Below are positions 9,214-17,677 of a stretch of DNA of 64,000 bases, piece after piece. Positions within the stretch are counted from its first letter, which is position 1. The number at the start of each line of letters is the position of its first letter. The position numbers and the translations under genes were made by a program. A model generated the notes under the pieces. It saw only the letters and a list, made by a program, of their open reading frames with translations. It was not told where the DNA came from and ran no database searches. The DNA comes from JACVRW01 sp963751835 (GTDB taxonomy: Bacteria > Actinomycetota > Thermoleophilia > Solirubrobacterales > Thermoleophilaceae): assembly GCA_963751835.1 (NCBI GenBank), contig CAVVWD010000010.1:62001-126000 (forward strand), read 5' to 3'.

Positions 9214-10059
9214 ATGAGCAACACCTTCACGATCGGCGGTGACCTCGAAGTCCGCCGCCTCGGCTTCGGCGCCATGCGCATCACGGGCGACGGCATCTGG
9301 GGCCCTCCGGACGACCCGGAGGAGGCCAAGCGCCTCCTCCGGCGCGTCGTGTACGTAGGGGTCAACCTGATCGACACCGCTGACTCCTACGGGCCGGAGG
9401 TGAGCGAGAACCTGATCGCCGAGGCCCTCCACCCGTACCCGGACGGACTCGTGATCGCGACCAAGGGAGGGATGCGGCGCACCGGGCCGGGAGAGTGGCC
9501 TCTCGACGCCCGTCCGGAGCGGCTCAAACAATGCTGCGCGGACAGTCTGCGCCGGCTCAGGCTCGAGCGCATCGACCTCTACCAGCTGCATGCGCCGGAC
9601 CCGAAAGTGCCGTTCGAGGACTCGGTCGGCGCCCTCAAGGAGCTCCAGGACGAGGGCAAGATCCGACACGTCGGGATCTCGAACGTCTCGTTGGAACAGC
9701 TCGAGCAGGCGCGCGTCCTGGTGGACGTCGTGACAGTCCAGAACCGCTACAACCTGACGGACCGCTCCTCGGAAAACGTGCTCGACGCGTGCGATCAGGC
9801 CGGGATCGGCTTCATCCCCTGGTTCCCGCTCGCGGTGGGATCGCTGGCGGAGGCGGGTGGAGCGCTCGAGGAGGTCGCGCACGCGCACGACGCGACGCCC
9901 GCCCAGGTCGCGCTCGCCTGGCTTCTCGCGCGCTCCCCTGTGATGCTGCCGATACCGGGCACGGGATCTATCGAGCACCTCGAGGAGAACGTCGAGGCGG
10001 TCGAGCTGACGCTCACACACGAGGAGCGCGAAACGATTGGCCGTGCGGCCGAGGGGTAG
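9214..10059 (+). CDS. Aldo/keto reductase
   Basis: 281-residue NAD(P)H-dependent (beta/alpha)8-barrel oxidoreductase acting on aldehydes, ketones or sugars. The catalytic tetrad is complete: Asp and Tyr in LIDTADSYGP, Lys in IATKGG, His in LYQLHAPDP. The C-terminal cofactor motif PIPGTGSIEHLEEN is also present. Length is close to the single-domain family. It heads a run of four tightly spaced plus-strand genes (9214-12979). The Shine-Dalgarno sequence is weak. The physiological substrate is unknown. Confidence 0.93.
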   Translation: MSNTFTIGGDLEVRRLGFGAMRITGDGIWGPPDDPEEAKRLLRRVVYVGVNLIDTADSYGPEVSENLIAEALHPYPDGLVIATKGGMRRTGPGEWPLDARPERLKQCCADSLRRLRLERIDLYQLHAPDPKVPFEDSVGALKELQDEGKIRHVGISNVSLEQLEQARVLVDVVTVQNRYNLTDRSSENVLDACDQAGIGFIPWFPLAVGSLAEAGGALEEVAHAHDATPAQVALAWLLARSPVMLPIPGTGSIEHLEENVEAVELTLTHEERETIGRAAEG

Positions 10060-10068
10060 GAGACAGGG

Positions 10069-10755
10069 GTGACCTCGACATTTCGCCCCAGCAGTCTCGA
10101 CCACGTGGCGCTCTGGGTCGAGGACCGCGCGGGCCTCGCCGCCTTCCTCTGCGATCACCTCGGCATGCACGTAATCGAAGAGACCGACAGCTTCACCCTC
10201 GTGGGAGTCGACGCCAAGCTCGGCAAGCTGACCCTCTTCGACGCCGACGGCCCGCGCGAGCGCGGCAGACTCAAGCGTGTCGCCCTCAGGGCAGACGACG
10301 TCGAGTCCGTGATCGAGCGGCTGCCTGTCGAGGTGGAGCGCGGCGACGACGGCGTGGCGGAGCTGGACGCGCCCGCGGGCCTCCGGCTCGGACTCGTCGA
10401 GCGCGAGGGCCGCGAGTTCGACCTCGATCACGTGGTCCTCGAGCTGACCGAACCGGAGTCGGCAGCGGGGGAGCTCGAACGCATGGGGTTCGAGCGACGC
10501 GACGGGGTCCTCGCCGTGGCCGATCGCGAGTTGCGCCTCGAGCGCGGCCAGGCCGATGACCGCGGCCGGCCTCTGCTCAACCACGTGGCGCTGCTGGTGG
10601 ACGACGCGCGCCGGGTCAAGGACGAGGCCGAGCGCGGCGGGCTCGAGGTCGACGACGTGAAGGATGCGCCCAACACGTTCGCGGTGTTCCTGCGTGGGCC
10701 GGAGGGCTTGCGCATCGAGTACGTCCAGCACAAGCCCGGCTTCGCGCTCGCCTGA
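10069..10755 (+). CDS. VOC-family protein with two tandem domains
   Basis: 228 residues with two vicinal-oxygen-chelate modules. The first begins SSLDHVALWVEDRAGLAAF, the second begins LLNHVALLVDDARRV and ends GPEGLRIEYVQH. The family includes glyoxalases, extradiol dioxygenases and resistance proteins. The spacing of metal-ligand His and Glu residues suggests metal binding but does not identify a reaction. The GTG start lies 9 nt after the aldo/keto reductase stop, behind AGGAGAC, so the two are probably co-transcribed. Confidence 0.82.
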   Translation: MTSTFRPSSLDHVALWVEDRAGLAAFLCDHLGMHVIEETDSFTLVGVDAKLGKLTLFDADGPRERGRLKRVALRADDVESVIERLPVEVERGDDGVAELDAPAGLRLGLVEREGREFDLDHVVLELTEPESAAGELERMGFERRDGVLAVADRELRLERGQADDRGRPLLNHVALLVDDARRVKDEAERGGLEVDDVKDAPNTFAVFLRGPEGLRIEYVQHKPGFALA

Positions 10756-10760
10756 CCGCG

Positions 10761-11849
10761 ATGCCCGATCTTGTCGTGGGCGGGGCCGGGATGGCCGGGC
10801 TGGTCGCGGCGGCAGAGGCGCGGCGGCTCGGTGCGGAGCCGCTCGTGCTCGAGAAGCTCGAGCGGCCCGGCGGCTCGATGCGCCTCTCGAGCGGCGTTAT
10901 CTGGCGCCACCGGGAGCTGGACCGCTTCAAGGCCGACTGTCCCGAGGGGGACGAGCGGCTCCAGACCCGGCTCTACGATCGTCTTGACGGCGACATCGGC
11001 TGGCTCGAGTCGCTCGGCGCGCCGGTCACCGAGCGCGAGACCGGCAACCCGCTGACGACCGGTGCCCGCTTCGACCCCGAGCGGCTGACCGCCGCCCTCG
11101 TCGAGGCGGCCGGCGGGCCGTCGCCCTCGGCGGAAGGGGGCGTGCACCTGGGCGTGGCGCTGACCGAGCCGCCCGACTACGCGCCGCTGGTCCTCGCGAC
11201 CGGAGGCTTCGGCGCGAGCCGTGACCTCCTGCGCGAGCTCGTGACGGCGGAGGCCGAGCACGTCTTCATCAGGGCAGCGCCGGGCGGGACCGGCGACGGC
11301 CTGCGGATCGGTCTGGCGGCGGGCGCCGCGACGAGCCCCGGTCTCGACCAGGTCTACGCCCGGCTCATGCCCGCGCCGCCGGCGCGAATCGAGCCGGGCG
11401 ACCTCGTCCGGCTCTCGCAGCTCTACGCGGGGCGTGCGCGCGTCGCGAACGAGCACGGCGAGAGCTACACGACCCGAACCTGGTCGGAGATCGACGTCGC
11501 GCAGTGGGCCGCGCGCCAGCCCCGCGCTCGCGCCTGGCTGCGGGTCGAGGCGCGCCGGCTCGGCGAACGCGTGCGCGACCGCCGGGTGGGGGAGATGGTC
11601 GACGCGGCGGAGGAGGCGGGTGCGCCCGTCCACCGCGACCGGGAGCATGTGACCGTGGAGACGGTGGCCGGGATCACGAGCACGCTCGGCGGCCTCTCGG
11701 TCGACGAGCACGCCGAGACGGCGCCGGGCGTCTTTGCCTGTGGCGCCGACATGGGTGGGATCGCCACGGGCGGGTACGCCAGCGGACTGGCGGCGGCGCT
11801 CGTGTTCGGGCGCGTGGCGGCACGAGCGGCCCTGGGAGAGGCGACTTGA
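10761..11849 (+). CDS. FAD-dependent oxidoreductase (fumarate-reductase/ketosteroid-dehydrogenase-like), compact
   Basis: 362 residues. The N-terminal FAD-binding beta-alpha-beta fold reads VVGGAGMAGLVAAAEARRLG and ends in an acidic residue (VLEK). A second FAD motif is VLATGGFGAS, and the C-terminal FAD contact is GVFACGADMGGIATGGYASG. This is the FAD_binding_2 architecture of flavoprotein dehydrogenases, but about 100 residues shorter than usual, with a shrunken middle or capping region. It follows the VOC gene by 5 nt and overlaps the next gene by four bases, so it lies in the same operon. Substrate unknown. Confidence 0.84.
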   Translation: MPDLVVGGAGMAGLVAAAEARRLGAEPLVLEKLERPGGSMRLSSGVIWRHRELDRFKADCPEGDERLQTRLYDRLDGDIGWLESLGAPVTERETGNPLTTGARFDPERLTAALVEAAGGPSPSAEGGVHLGVALTEPPDYAPLVLATGGFGASRDLLRELVTAEAEHVFIRAAPGGTGDGLRIGLAAGAATSPGLDQVYARLMPAPPARIEPGDLVRLSQLYAGRARVANEHGESYTTRTWSEIDVAQWAARQPRARAWLRVEARRLGERVRDRRVGEMVDAAEEAGAPVHRDREHVTVETVAGITSTLGGLSVDEHAETAPGVFACGADMGGIATGGYASGLAAALVFGRVAARAALGEAT

Positions 11850-12979
11850 GCGAGGGCCCCGACGTCCACGCGCCACCGGCCGAGCTGCGCGGTGCGGGCC
11901 ATGCTTTCGGCTCCGGGAAGCCGTTCACCGTCGGCCTCGAGGAGGAGCTGCTGCTCGTCGATCCCCACACGCTGCAGCTTGCGCACGTCGCTGACCGGAT
12001 CGTCCCCGCCGTCGAGCTTGCCGACGGACGCGTGGATCACGAGGCGTTCCTTGCCGAGATCGAGCTGCGCTCCACCCCGCGGGCGAGCGTCGACGAAGCG
12101 GTGGGCGAGCTTGCCGAGAACCGCGTGGCCGCGCGTGCCGCGGGCGCCACCCTCATGGCCGCCGGACTGCACCCGGACGCCCGCTATGGGGACGTGCAAC
12201 TCGTCGACTCGGAGCGCTACCGGCGGGTCGAGCGCGAGATGCGCGGTCTCATCAAGCGCACGCCCGAGTGCGCCCTTCACGTACATGTCGGCATGCCGGA
12301 CCCGGAGGCGGCGGTGGCCGCTAGCACGGGCCTGCGCGAGGCGTTGCCTCTGATCCAGGGCCTGGGCGCGAGCTCGCCGTTCTGGTTCGGCTTCGATTCC
12401 GGCCTCGCGAGTGCGCGTTCCGCGGTGGTCCGCGGCTATCCCGGCCGCGGGGTGCCGCCTCCGTTGCGCAGCTGGGACGAATACCTCGGGCAGCTCGAGG
12501 CGATCGGCGCAGGCGGCGGGCCGCAGGACCACACGATGGTCTGGTGGGACGTGCGCCTGCAGCCGCGGCTCGGGACCGTCGAGCTGCGCGAGCTCGACGT
12601 GCAGACCGGCCTCGACGAGGCGGCCGGCATCTCCGCCCTCGCCCACGCGCTCGCGCGGCGGGCCGCCGAGTCGCCGGTCGAGCATCCCTCGCCCGCGCAG
12701 TCGGTCGCATGGTCCTGGTTCCGCGCCGCGCGCGACGGGCTTGACGCCGAGATCGCCCATGACGGGCGGCTCCTGCCACTGCGCGAGGCCGCGCGCGCGA
12801 CACTCGCCTCGCTCGGCGGCGACGACCCGGCACTCGAGGGGGTCGAGAAGATCCTCCGGGAGGGGAACGGAGCGGACCGCCAGCGGGCCGCCTTCGCGCG
12901 CGGCGGGATGCGAGCGCTGCTCGAGTACCTGGCCGCCGAGACGGCGCGGCCCCTGAAACGAAACACGGCCGCCGCCTGA
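11846..12979 (+). CDS. Glutamate-cysteine ligase family 2 (YbdK-type carboxylate-amine ligase)
   Basis: 377 residues. The N-terminus has the ATP-grasp-like GCS2 signature VGLEEELLLVDP. Further family features are HVHVGMPDPEAAV and DVRLQPRLGTVELRELDVQT, the conserved Arg/Glu patch near the active site. Members make a peptide-like bond between a carboxylate and an amine; bacterial YbdK has weak glutamate-cysteine ligase activity, and actinobacterial relatives include mycothiol-independent enzymes. The start is TTG at 11846, sharing bases with the preceding TGA (TTGA), behind GGGAGAGG. The stop lies inside a long terminator stem. Confidence 0.88.
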   Translation: MSEGPDVHAPPAELRGAGHAFGSGKPFTVGLEEELLLVDPHTLQLAHVADRIVPAVELADGRVDHEAFLAEIELRSTPRASVDEAVGELAENRVAARAAGATLMAAGLHPDARYGDVQLVDSERYRRVEREMRGLIKRTPECALHVHVGMPDPEAAVAASTGLREALPLIQGLGASSPFWFGFDSGLASARSAVVRGYPGRGVPPPLRSWDEYLGQLEAIGAGGGPQDHTMVWWDVRLQPRLGTVELRELDVQTGLDEAAGISALAHALARRAAESPVEHPSPAQSVAWSWFRAARDGLDAEIAHDGRLLPLREAARATLASLGGDDPALEGVEKILREGNGADRQRAAFARGGMRALLEYLAAETARPLKRNTAAA

Positions 12980-12996
12980 GTCAGGCGGCGGCCGTG
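12964..12996 (-). terminator. Perfect 16-bp hairpin terminator overlapping a stop codon
   Basis: The arms 12964-12979 and 12981-12996 are exact reverse complements around one central base (12980). On the minus strand the stem is followed by a T-rich run (TGTTTCGTTTC), the classical rho-independent layout for the sigma gene ending at 13050. The plus-strand ligase gene ends inside the left arm, so the last codons of its product and the terminator share sequence. Transcription from both sides probably stops here. Confidence 0.85.
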
Positions 12997-13049
12997 GTGT
13001 CAAGCGGTTGCGCGCGACGCCGGCGGGCGCCGTGCGCGGTCGCGCCGAG

Positions 13050-13934
13050 CTACGCGGCCTCGCGGAGCGCAGCGACGGCGTTGTCCTTTGCGAGCCGGCG
13101 CAGAGCGCGGTCCTCGAGCTGGCGCACGCGCTCGCTCGAGAGGCCGAGGCGGCGGCCGGTCTCGCGCAGGGCGTGGGGCTCCTCTCGGTCGAGGCCGAAG
13201 CGCAGCGTGATGATGTTGCGCTCGACCTCCGGGAGCTCCTCCACGGCCTCACGCAGCCGATCGTCCCCGAGCGTCGTCACGACCTCCTCCTCCACGGAAG
13301 GCCCCTCGCCCGCGATCAGGTCGCCGAGGGCGGTCTCACCGTCCTCGCCGACTCCCTGGTCAAGGCTGGTCGGGCCGCGGTCCGCGCGGCGGATGTCAGC
13401 CACCTCGTCCAGCGGGAGGTCGACGAACTCGGCGATCTCCTCCTCGGTCGGCTGGCGCCCGAGCTGGACGGCGAGCTTGCGCTCGGCGTCCGAGATCTTG
13501 CGCGCCCGCGCCACGATGTGCACCGGCAGGCGCACGGTGCGGCCCGAGTTCGCGAGGCCGCGGCCGATCGCCTGGCGGATCCAGAGCGTGCCGTAGGTGG
13601 AGAACTTGAAGCCCTTGCGCCAGTCGAACTTCTCGACCGCGCGAATCAGGCCGAGCATGCCCTCCTGGATAAGGTCGCCGAGCGGAAGCCCCTGGCCCTG
13701 GTACTTCCGAGCCACGGAGATCACGAGCCGCAGGTTCGCATTGATCATGCGCTCCTTGGCCGCGAGATCGCCACGCTCGATCCGCTTCGCGAGCTCGATC
13801 TCCTCCTCCGCGGTGAGCAGGGGATGGCGTCGCGCCTCGTTGAAGAACAGCTGCAGGGAATCCTCGAGCTCCACCGGCGCGACGTGGCGGGTCTCGGGAG
13901 TCTCCGCAGGGCGAATTAGCGTGTCAGTCGTCAT
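13050..13934 (-). CDS. RNA polymerase sigma-70 factor, RpoD/SigA-like group 2 (first copy)
   Basis: 294 residues. Region 1.2 (DSLQLFFNEARRHPLLTAEEE) is followed by region 2 with NLRLVISVARKYQ and KFSTYGTLWIRQAIGR (-10 recognition and melting), region 3 and region 4.2 with LRETGRRLGLSSERVRQLE (-35 recognition). There is no long acidic region 1.1, so it is either a group 2 factor or a short primary sigma. The ATG at 13934 lacks a Shine-Dalgarno sequence and has AT-rich DNA just upstream, which suggests a short or absent leader. A closely similar gene lies at 23378-24418. Confidence 0.93.
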   Translation of the reverse strand: MTTDTLIRPAETPETRHVAPVELEDSLQLFFNEARRHPLLTAEEEIELAKRIERGDLAAKERMINANLRLVISVARKYQGQGLPLGDLIQEGMLGLIRAVEKFDWRKGFKFSTYGTLWIRQAIGRGLANSGRTVRLPVHIVARARKISDAERKLAVQLGRQPTEEEIAEFVDLPLDEVADIRRADRGPTSLDQGVGEDGETALGDLIAGEGPSVEEEVVTTLGDDRLREAVEELPEVERNIITLRFGLDREEPHALRETGRRLGLSSERVRQLEDRALRRLAKDNAVAALREAA

Positions 13935-14226
13935 TAGTATCTCGATTTGATAGTTCGAAGTACGTCGAAAGTATTACACAGACGGACTTCGCGGGTTACC
14001 CGTGGCAAGCAGGCGCCCTCGAAGAGGGCTTTCCCAAGCCTCAGTTGGACAGAGTGTCCATATGGGCATTACAAATTGCTTGCGCGTACAATGGATTATA
14101 GCACAGCGACGGGCGCAGCGCCGGGCCGGGAGCTCCAAACCACGGTCCCTGGATTGACCCGCGCGTGCGGCGTACCCTTCGGCGTTGAAGCCGGCACGGA
14201 ACGTTATTGGCGAAGGAGGGCAGGGC
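13935..14226. promoter_or_regulatory. Divergent intergenic region between sigma factor and Vms1-like gene
   Basis: 292 bases without a gene, noticeably richer in A+T than its surroundings (13935-13985 and 14040-14105). It must hold the promoters of both divergent genes. AT-rich hexamers such as TACAAT (14087-14092) and TTGGAC (14045-14050) are present, but no pair has convincing 16-18 nt spacing. No open frame here resembles a protein. Confidence 0.5.
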
Positions 14227-15360
14227 ATGCAGGTGACCGCTCCCGGACGCGACCAGTTGCGCCGACTCGCCGAGCTTCGGCTCGACAGACCCGTCGTGCT
14301 CAGCCTCTACCTCGATCTCGACCCGTCCGAGTTCGCCACCCCGCCGGCGCGGGCGACCGCGGTGCGCTCGCTGCTCGACGAGGCTGACCGGCGGGTCCGC
14401 GATCGCAACAACCTGTCCCACGAGGACCGCATGGACCTCGAGGCCACCCTCCGGCGGGCATCGGCCTTCCTCGAGCGGAGCCTTCCCACGGAGGGTGCTC
14501 ATGGCGTGGCCCTGTTCGCGAGCGAGCCCGCCGACCTCTTCGAAGCGATCAAGCTGCCGCGGCCGGTGAGCAACCGCGTGGCGATCGGACGCTCGCCTCT
14601 CGTGGGCCCGCTGGCGCGCTTCGAGCGCCGCGAGCGTTGGTGCGTCGCCCTCGTCAGCCGGCGCGACGCGCGCATCTTCCGCGGCTCCCCGGACGGCCTG
14701 CGCGAGATCGAGCAGATCCACGACACGGTCTTCGGCCAGCACGACCAGGGCGGCTGGTCACAGGCGCGCTTCGCGCGCGGGATAGAGAAGGAGAAGGACG
14801 ACCACTTGAAGCACACGGGCGAGGCCCTCCTGCGCCACTTCAAGAGCCGCCCCTTTCAGCGCCTGTTGCTCGGAGGGCCGAACGAGGTGATCAAGGACTT
14901 CGAGGGCAAGCTGCACGGCTACCTCCGGGACCGCGTGGCGGGGCGGATCGGCATCCATGTCGACGGAGCCACGCCGCAACGCGTCCTCGACGCGGCGGCC
15001 CCGGTGTTCGAGAAGGTCGAGCGGGAGCATGAGGCGGGCCTGCTGGAGCGGCTCGGCGAGCGCGGCGTCGCCGGCATCGAGGACGTGGTGGCCGCCCTGA
15101 ACGAGCGCCGGGTGGAGGTGCTCCTGCTCGACGAGCAGTTCGCCGGGGTGGCCGGCGCGCAGTGCACCGAGTGCGGCATGCTCGTGACCGAGGACGGCGG
15201 CAGCTGCCCCGCCGACGGCGCGGCGATGTTCGAGCTGGATGATCTCACCGACGCCGCGATCGAGCTCGCGGTGCATCAGTCGGCCGAGCTGGTCGCCGTC
15301 CGCCACGACCGCGAGGCGCTCGACAGCTACGGCGGCGCCGCGGCACTGTTGCGGTTCTGA
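14227..15360 (+). CDS. Bacterial release-factor-fold protein, Vms1/ANKZF1-like (baeRF family)
   Basis: 377 residues related to the catalytic domain of archaeal/eukaryotic release factor eRF1 and of Vms1, which cleaves stalled peptidyl-tRNA. The key loop reads QGGWSQARFARGIE (about residues 176-189) and aligns with the eRF1 GGQ loop followed by SALRFARLR, with the glutamine moved downstream as in Vms1. It is followed by an RNase-H/L7Ae-like region and a C-terminal zinc-ribbon-like CTECGMLV with a second, incomplete cysteine set. The ATG at 14227 is preceded by AAGGAGGG. Function by inference: ribosome-associated peptidyl-tRNA hydrolysis or rescue, probably cytosolic. No neighbouring rescue factor is visible. 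Confidence 0.8.
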   Translation: MQVTAPGRDQLRRLAELRLDRPVVLSLYLDLDPSEFATPPARATAVRSLLDEADRRVRDRNNLSHEDRMDLEATLRRASAFLERSLPTEGAHGVALFASEPADLFEAIKLPRPVSNRVAIGRSPLVGPLARFERRERWCVALVSRRDARIFRGSPDGLREIEQIHDTVFGQHDQGGWSQARFARGIEKEKDDHLKHTGEALLRHFKSRPFQRLLLGGPNEVIKDFEGKLHGYLRDRVAGRIGIHVDGATPQRVLDAAAPVFEKVEREHEAGLLERLGERGVAGIEDVVAALNERRVEVLLLDEQFAGVAGAQCTECGMLVTEDGGSCPADGAAMFELDDLTDAAIELAVHQSAELVAVRHDREALDSYGGAAALLRF

Positions 15361-15369
15361 GGAGAGGGT

Positions 15370-15840
15370 TCAGACGGGCGCGACGCGCTCGCCCCGGTCC
15401 TGACGGCGTTCGACCGCCTCGCGGAGAGCGTCGCGAAGAGCCAGCTGCTGATCGAGTGCCAGTTCGGCGATCTCTGGCGGCGGAGTGGACATCCGCTCGA
15501 CCACACTCGCGCGGATCCGCTCGCCCTCGGGGGTCAGACGGATGATCTTCACGCGGCGGTCGGTGTCCGAGCCGCGCCGCTCGACCAGTCCGCGCGCAAC
15601 CAGCCGGTCGACGATGCCGGTGACGTTCGAAGGGTCGCAGAAGAGCTGCCGCGCGAGAGCGCGCATCGGAGTCTCGACGTCGGGCTCGAGCAACCGCAGC
15701 GAGTGCAGCTGCACGGGAGAGAAGTCGAGCTCGCGTGCCAGCTCGATCATGCGCGGCTTGTTCGCCTGCATGATCTGCCAGAGCAGCTCCCAGGCCTCCT
15801 CTGCGGGGGTCTTGGCGCTCATCTGCTTGAGCGCGATCAT
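15370..15840 (-). CDS. MarR-family transcriptional regulator
   Basis: 156 residues with the winged-helix MarR fold: MRALARQLFCDPSNVTGIVD is the recognition-helix region and LVARGLVERRGSDTDRRVK the beta-wing, with dimerisation helices at both ends. It lies divergently from a three-gene ABC exporter with only 53 nt between starts. That gap contains an inverted repeat resembling MarR operators, so it probably represses both itself and the exporter and responds to a small-molecule substrate. The ATG at 15840 is used; an internal ATG seven codons on is possible. Confidence 0.92.
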   Translation of the reverse strand: MIALKQMSAKTPAEEAWELLWQIMQANKPRMIELARELDFSPVQLHSLRLLEPDVETPMRALARQLFCDPSNVTGIVDRLVARGLVERRGSDTDRRVKIIRLTPEGERIRASVVERMSTPPPEIAELALDQQLALRDALREAVERRQDRGERVAPV

Positions 15841-15874
15841 AGTTGAGTCAATAGATAATTGACAACCTCAACTA
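15840..15874. promoter_or_regulatory. MarR operator: nested inverted repeats
   Basis: Outer arms TAGTTGAG (15840-15847) and CTCAACTA (15867-15874) are exact reverse complements. Nested inside are GTCAAT (15847-15852) and ATTGAC (15858-15863). The element touches the MarR start codon on one side and covers the -35 box of the exporter promoter on the other, so binding should block both genes. AT-rich compared with all flanking DNA. Confidence 0.78.
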
Positions 15875-15886
15875 CCATGCTAGGTT
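15859..15886 (+). promoter_or_regulatory. Promoter of ABC exporter operon, leaderless transcript predicted
   Basis: TTGACA (15859-15864) is a consensus -35 box, followed after 16 nt by TAGGTT (15881-15886). The exporter ATG begins at 15894, seven bases after the -10 box, the usual distance to a transcription start. There is no Shine-Dalgarno sequence in between. The -35 box overlaps the MarR operator. Confidence 0.65.
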
Positions 15887-15893
15887 CCGGGCC

Positions 15894-16898
15894 ATGACTG
15901 AAGCTGCGATCGAGGCACGGGGCCTCGTCCGGGAATTCAAGAAGGGGCCGCGCGCGGTCGACGGAATCGATCTCCGCGTCGAGGCCGGCGAGGTCTACGG
16001 ATTCCTCGGGCCGAACGGGGCGGGCAAATCGACCACCGTGCACATGCTGACCACGCTGTTGCCGCCCACGGCGGGTACGGCGCGCGTGGGCGGCCACGAC
16101 GTCGAGACGGAGGGGCCGGCGGTCCGGGCCCTGATCGGCGCCGCGCTCCAGGAGGCCGCGCTCGACCCGTTCCTGACGGGTCGCGAGCACATGAAGCTGC
16201 AGACCGCGATGCACGGCATGTCCGGCGATGAGGGACGCTCGCGTACCGACACGCTGCTCGAACGCGTGGGCCTGACTCAGGCGGCAGACCGCCGGGTGCG
16301 CGGCTACTCCGGCGGCATGAAGCGCCGCCTCGATCTCGCGCTGGCGTTGGTCCACAGACCTCGCATCCTGTTTCTCGACGAGCCGACCACCGGGCTCGAC
16401 GTGCAGAGCCGCAGCGCGCTCTGGGCCGAGGTGCAGCGGCTGGCGGCGGACCGGGGTGTGACTGTGTTCCTCACCACCCAGTACCTCGAGGAGGCAGATG
16501 TCTTGGCGGACCGGGTCGGCATCATCGACCAGGGCCGCATCGTCGCCGAGGGCACCCCGGAGGCGCTCAAGGACGAGATCGGGCGTCCGAGCGTAGAGGC
16601 CACTCCGGTGGAGCCCGGCCAGCTGGCGCCGATGAAGGCGGTGCTCGCCCGCTTCGGCGAGGCGGTCGCCGGCTCGCCCAAGGGCGCGGCCGTGCGGCTG
16701 TCGGGCGGCGACGCCCAGCTGGCTGAGGTCGTGCGCGCGCTCGATGCCGAGAACATCAAGATCCAGGACCTGCAGCTCCACGCGCCGACGCTGGACGACG
16801 TGTTCCTCGCCAAGACCGGCCGCTCCCTCGAGGGGGCGGAGGAGGACGAGCCCGCGGAGGAGGACGCCGAAACGGAACGCGAGGCAGTAGCCGCGTGA
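15894..16898 (+). CDS. ABC exporter ATP-binding protein (DrrA-type)
   Basis: 334 residues. Walker A GPNGAGKST, signature YSGGMKRRLDLAL and Walker B ILFLDEPTTGLD are all intact, with the Q-loop and the C-terminal extension typical of the daunorubicin-resistance (DrrA) subfamily. It energises export through the two permeases that follow with four-base overlaps (GTGA, ATGA). The acidic C-terminal tail is dispensable-looking. Expression is predicted to be controlled by the divergent MarR protein; the substrate is likely a drug or lipid-like compound. Confidence 0.94.
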   Translation: MTEAAIEARGLVREFKKGPRAVDGIDLRVEAGEVYGFLGPNGAGKSTTVHMLTTLLPPTAGTARVGGHDVETEGPAVRALIGAALQEAALDPFLTGREHMKLQTAMHGMSGDEGRSRTDTLLERVGLTQAADRRVRGYSGGMKRRLDLALALVHRPRILFLDEPTTGLDVQSRSALWAEVQRLAADRGVTVFLTTQYLEEADVLADRVGIIDQGRIVAEGTPEALKDEIGRPSVEATPVEPGQLAPMKAVLARFGEAVAGSPKGAAVRLSGGDAQLAEVVRALDAENIKIQDLQLHAPTLDDVFLAKTGRSLEGAEEDEPAEEDAETEREAVAA

Positions 16899-17677
16899 CC
16901 GGCTTGACGCTCCCCGTGCAGGTGGGCGTGCTCGCCCGCCGCTCGGTGGTGCGAACGCTGCGCCAGCCGGCGATGGTGATCCCTTCGCTCGTGTTCCCGC
17001 TGTTGCTGCTCTCGATCTACGCAAGCGGCCTTGACTCCGCCACGCAGCTGCCGGGCTTCCCGACCGACTCCTACCTCCAGTTCGCGCTCGCGATCACGTT
17101 CGTGCAGGGCGCGCTGTTCTCGGCCAACAGCGCGGGCACCAACCTGGCGAGCGACATCGAGAGCGGGTTCCTGAACCGCCTCTCGCTCACGCCGCTTCGG
17201 CGCGTGGCGCTGATGATGGGCCAGCTCGCCGGCATCATCGCGCTCGGGTTGATCCAGGCCCTCACCTTCCTCGTGGTCGGCCTCGCTTTCGGCGCGGGCA
17301 TCGAGACGGGCCTCGCCGGGGCGATCGTCATCGTGGCCTTCTCGTTGCTGATCTCGCTGGCGTTCGGTTGCATCGGGGCGTTCGTCGCGCTGCGGTCGGG
17401 CAGCGGCGAGGCGGTCCAGGGCGTGTTCCCGCTCTTCTTCGCCGCGCTGTTCCTCTCGTCCATGTCGCTGCCCCGGGACCTGATCGAGCAGGACTGGTTC
17501 CGCACGGTCGCCGACTGGAACCCGGTCTCGTACATGCTCGAGTGCATCCGCTCGCTGATGATCTCCGGCTGGGACCCCGAGGCGCTTGCGCTCGGGTTCG
17601 CGTGCGCGGGCGCGATCGCCGCGATCGCGCTGATTGCAGCCTCGTCGGCGCTGCGCACGAGGATGGTGCGCACATGA
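16895..17677 (+). CDS. ABC-2 type exporter permease (DrrB-like), first
   Basis: 260 residues with about six hydrophobic segments (first around MVIPSLVFPLLLLSIYA). The family motif NPVSYMLECIRSLM lies near the last helices. Starts with GTG overlapping the ATPase stop and ends overlapping the start of the next permease, so translation is coupled. It forms the transmembrane path together with the second permease. Confidence 0.9.
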   Translation: MTGLTLPVQVGVLARRSVVRTLRQPAMVIPSLVFPLLLLSIYASGLDSATQLPGFPTDSYLQFALAITFVQGALFSANSAGTNLASDIESGFLNRLSLTPLRRVALMMGQLAGIIALGLIQALTFLVVGLAFGAGIETGLAGAIVIVAFSLLISLAFGCIGAFVALRSGSGEAVQGVFPLFFAALFLSSMSLPRDLIEQDWFRTVADWNPVSYMLECIRSLMISGWDPEALALGFACAGAIAAIALIAASSALRTRMVRT

